Source: an uncultured Pseudomonadota bacterium (GTDB taxonomy: Bacteria > Pseudomonadota > Gammaproteobacteria > Enterobacterales > Succinivibrionaceae). Taken from it: a stretch of 36,174 bases of DNA. The stretch's first letter is position 1. Every line of letters starts with the position of its first letter. Positions 34,277 through 36,174 of the stretch are shown in pieces. The stretch lies in NCBI GenBank assembly GCA_900319705.1, contig ONPL01000013.1, positions 1-36,174 of the forward strand, read 5' to 3'. Position numbers and translations under genes: made by a program. The notes below the pieces were generated by a model that was not told where the DNA came from, did not search any database, and saw nothing but the letters and a program-made list of their open reading frames with translations.

Positions 34277-35787
34277 TGTTTCAAAGGTCCTTTCTTAACA
34301 GAACTTTTACTCTGCAGATTGCGCAGACGGTTGCGGATCAGATCCTGAGGATTTAGATCCCTGCATCCCTCCTCCTTGCTGCATTCATTGCTTCCGCCGT
34401 CAGCAGTTGAAATAAGGTTGATGTTTTCTGCTGAAATAGCATGCTGCCTGGTAAGTTCCTCAAACTGAAGCTGCTTGATCAGATTAAGATTATAGGTTGC
34501 ATCGTAAGCATACGGATTGTCGGTGGCGATCACTTTGCCGTAGAGCATTACCGCGGTATCCAGATCCCCGAGCATGGCATAGCAGTTGGCCAGATTGTAG
34601 ATTACCAGCGGAGTGCTGCTTTCCGAGGATTTTTCATAGAATTTGATGGCATTGTGATAGTCTCCGGCACGGTAGTAGGAATTTCCCTTCCAGCGGTTGT
34701 TTTCGAATGCATTTGCTGCATTCATGAACTGTCCGTCATTGAAGTACTCCATACCCTCCTTGTCGGTTGCATATGCATTGCCGCCGGTGAAGGAAGGCAG
34801 CACCAGCAGACAGCCGGTAAGAAGAGTGAATATAAAACCCTTTCTGAAGACTGTGGCCATTAACAGCAGCGGAATAGCCATCAGATAACCGAAATCAAAC
34901 TGTTCGTAGGTATCCTTGACTGCCACCGGATCTGTTTTAACCGCATGTTCATAAATCGAAGGAAGCTTGTACTCGTTTTCGTGGTAGAAGATATTAACCT
35001 TTGATTTCTTGGTCAGGGCTTCGATATTTTTATAGTTGGTTTTGGCGATTACCACTCTTCCGTCATGATCCTTGATCAGTGTTCCGTCCTTCTGTTTCAG
35101 TGCGGCTCCGGTTTCCGAGCCGATTACATACAGAAAGTAGCGGTTCTTAGATGAATTTATGAAATCGGCGATTACTGCCGCCTCGTCCGGCTGCGGCATA
35201 TCGTCGGTGATCAGCAGAATATTTCCCCGTTTGCCGTATTCGTTAATCAGCTCTTCAGACATTTTAAGAGCGAGGAACGGATCTGAACCCTGCATCGGCA
35301 TCTGACCCGGTTCAAGCTGTCTGATGTATGACTTGAGGGTGTTGAAATCATTGGTCGGCGGAATAAGTGTATAGGCGTTGCCGGCAAAAACCACCAGTGC
35401 GATCCTCTTTTCCGGTGGAGTCTTGCTCAGAAGCTGCAGCAGTGCATAGCGCATCTGCATGTAGCGGCTCGGTTTGATGTCATCTGCAAGCATTGAGTTT
35501 GACAGATCCATGGCCCACACCCAAACTTCCTCGTTCTGGTAAAGAGGTTTTTCCCTGTTTTCAATGGTAGGTCCTGAAAGTGCCAGTACCCCGATAATCC
35601 ACGGGATGGCGAAATATTTGAAATGACGGGTGATGTTCCTGGTATTTTCATTGTTAAAATGATTGAAAATCTCACTGTTCATCATGTGCTGAGATGAATT
35701 GTACTTTCTTAGTTTCACAATTAAGAAAATGATCGGGAAGATCAGCAGCAGAAGCATCCACGGGCGGCTGAGAAAGAAACTAGTCAT
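34270..35787 (-). CDS. batB: BatB-like VWA protein with C-terminal TPR region
   Basis: Inner-membrane von Willebrand A protein of 505 residues. Two membrane segments (about 9-26 and 57-73) precede the VWA domain (about 88-280), with MIDAS residues D94, S96 and S98 in DLSNS and D195 (LLITDD). Membrane segments near 300-335 follow, then TPR-like repeats (about 342-425: GMEYFNDGQFMNAANAFE, SYYRAGDYHNAIKFYEK, IYNLANCYAMLGDLDTAVMLYGK). This tail corresponds to the separate BatC/BatE proteins of some bacteria, so the gene is a BatB-TPR fusion as in many gammaproteobacteria. AAGGAG precedes the ATG, which overlaps the batA end. Confidence 0.88.
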   Translation of the reverse strand: MTSFFLSRPWMLLLLIFPIIFLIVKLRKYNSSQHMMNSEIFNHFNNENTRNITRHFKYFAIPWIIGVLALSGPTIENREKPLYQNEEVWVWAMDLSNSMLADDIKPSRYMQMRYALLQLLSKTPPEKRIALVVFAGNAYTLIPPTNDFNTLKSYIRQLEPGQMPMQGSDPFLALKMSEELINEYGKRGNILLITDDMPQPDEAAVIADFINSSKNRYFLYVIGSETGAALKQKDGTLIKDHDGRVVIAKTNYKNIEALTKKSKVNIFYHENEYKLPSIYEHAVKTDPVAVKDTYEQFDFGYLMAIPLLLMATVFRKGFIFTLLTGCLLVLPSFTGGNAYATDKEGMEYFNDGQFMNAANAFENNRWKGNSYYRAGDYHNAIKFYEKSSESSTPLVIYNLANCYAMLGDLDTAVMLYGKVIATDNPYAYDATYNLNLIKQLQFEELTRQHAISAENINLISTADGGSNECSKEEGCRDLNPQDLIRNRLRNLQSKSSVKKGPLKQW

Positions 35788-36174
35788 AATGTCTCCTTAC
35801 GATGAATGCAATAACAAAGGACAGCAGCAGCGAAATCAGCAGCGGAATGTAGTAGATTTCAACTTTCGGCTGATAGTAGGTGATGGTGGCCTTTTTCTGC
35901 TCAGTGGCATTGATGCTTTCATATACGTGACGAAGCGAGTCGGAATCTGTGGCCCGGTAGAATTTTCCGCCGGTGTCAGCAGCGATTTTCCTCAACGTCG
36001 GAATATCCAGTGATTCGTTGATAGCCTTGTTGTCAGCACCGTATCCGATAGTATAGATTTTCATCTCGTGATTAAGTGCATAGGTTATGGCGTCATCCGG
36101 CTTGATGTTTTCAGCAGTGTCCCTTCCGTCGGTAAGAAGTACCAGCACACGGTTGTTGTTAGGAGTAGATGCAA
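35780..36174 (-). CDS. batA: BatA-like VWA protein, C-terminal part (runs off the window)
   Basis: Partial gene; the 5' part lies beyond the right edge. The visible C-terminus (about 131 residues) contains the second half of a VWA domain: VLVLLTDGRD with the MIDAS aspartate, then MKIYTIGYGAD and LRKIAADTGGKFYRATDSDSL. One membrane segment, ending in RRHYD, follows. Its stop overlaps the batB start by 8 nt. The order batA-batB-batD is the usual one. Confidence 0.85.
   Translation of the reverse strand, partial: ASTPNNNRVLVLLTDGRDTAENIKPDDAITYALNHEMKIYTIGYGADNKAINESLDIPTLRKIAADTGGKFYRATDSDSLRHVYESINATEQKKATITYYQPKVEIYYIPLLISLLLSFVIAFIVRRHYD

Overview
The window reads as chromosomal DNA of a gammaproteobacterium, most likely an anaerobic, gut-type relative of Succinivibrio, Anaerobiospirillum or Ruminobacter (family Succinivibrionaceae). 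That placement is inferred from two things. The order cmk-rpsA-ihfB-lapA-lapB-pyrF, together with prmB-aroC, fabB, rsuA, asnA and asnS, is gammaproteobacterial. The oxidative-stress set (AhpC with an anaerobe-style AhpF homolog, and one Fe/Mn superoxide dismutase) suits an anaerobe. I could not search a database, so the genus is a guess.

Layout, left to right. 1-460: partial open frames at the edge and an AT-rich spacer. 461-2495: prmB-aroC. 2798-5106: ahpC and a domain-permuted AhpF-like reductase, closed by a strong terminator. 5279-9917: a signalling block with a two-receiver HD-GYP protein, a hybrid histidine kinase with an HPt domain, and a PAS-GGDEF protein whose active site is degenerate. 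10040-12798 (minus): asnA and asnS. 13022-14990: corA and a secreted DUF922-like protein with a lysine-rich repeat tail. 15176-18249: fabB, rsuA, galE. 18253-19511 (minus): two small-molecule transporters. 19812-19899: tRNA-Ser(UGA). 19986-21269: ribA convergent with a sod gene. 21620-27610: cmk, rpsA, ihfB, lapA, lapB, pyrF. 27601-29805 (minus): an EAL-HDOD protein, an H-NS-family protein and a rhomboid protease packed as one likely operon. 30441-32511: a complete IS of the IS4/IS1634 type. 32549-36174 (minus): batD, batB with a TPR tail, and the end of batA.

The most interesting structure is the insertion sequence. It has 13-bp perfect terminal repeats and a 7-bp target duplication. It landed inside an 18-bp inverted repeat that looks like the intrinsic terminator of the bat operon, so bat transcripts should now run into it. 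Just upstream of the transposase is a perfect 17-bp stem whose loop contains an extended -10 promoter. A transcript from that promoter would carry only one arm. A read-through transcript from bat would carry both arms and could fold so that the transposase Shine-Dalgarno is paired. This is the logic known for IS10 and IS50 protection against outside transcription.

Other points of interest are the AhpF homolog with its thioredoxin-fold domain at the C-terminus, the translational packing of an EAL-HDOD gene with hns, and a DUF922-like protein that has lost its zinc-binding motif. Several cyclic-di-GMP family proteins here have altered catalytic motifs.
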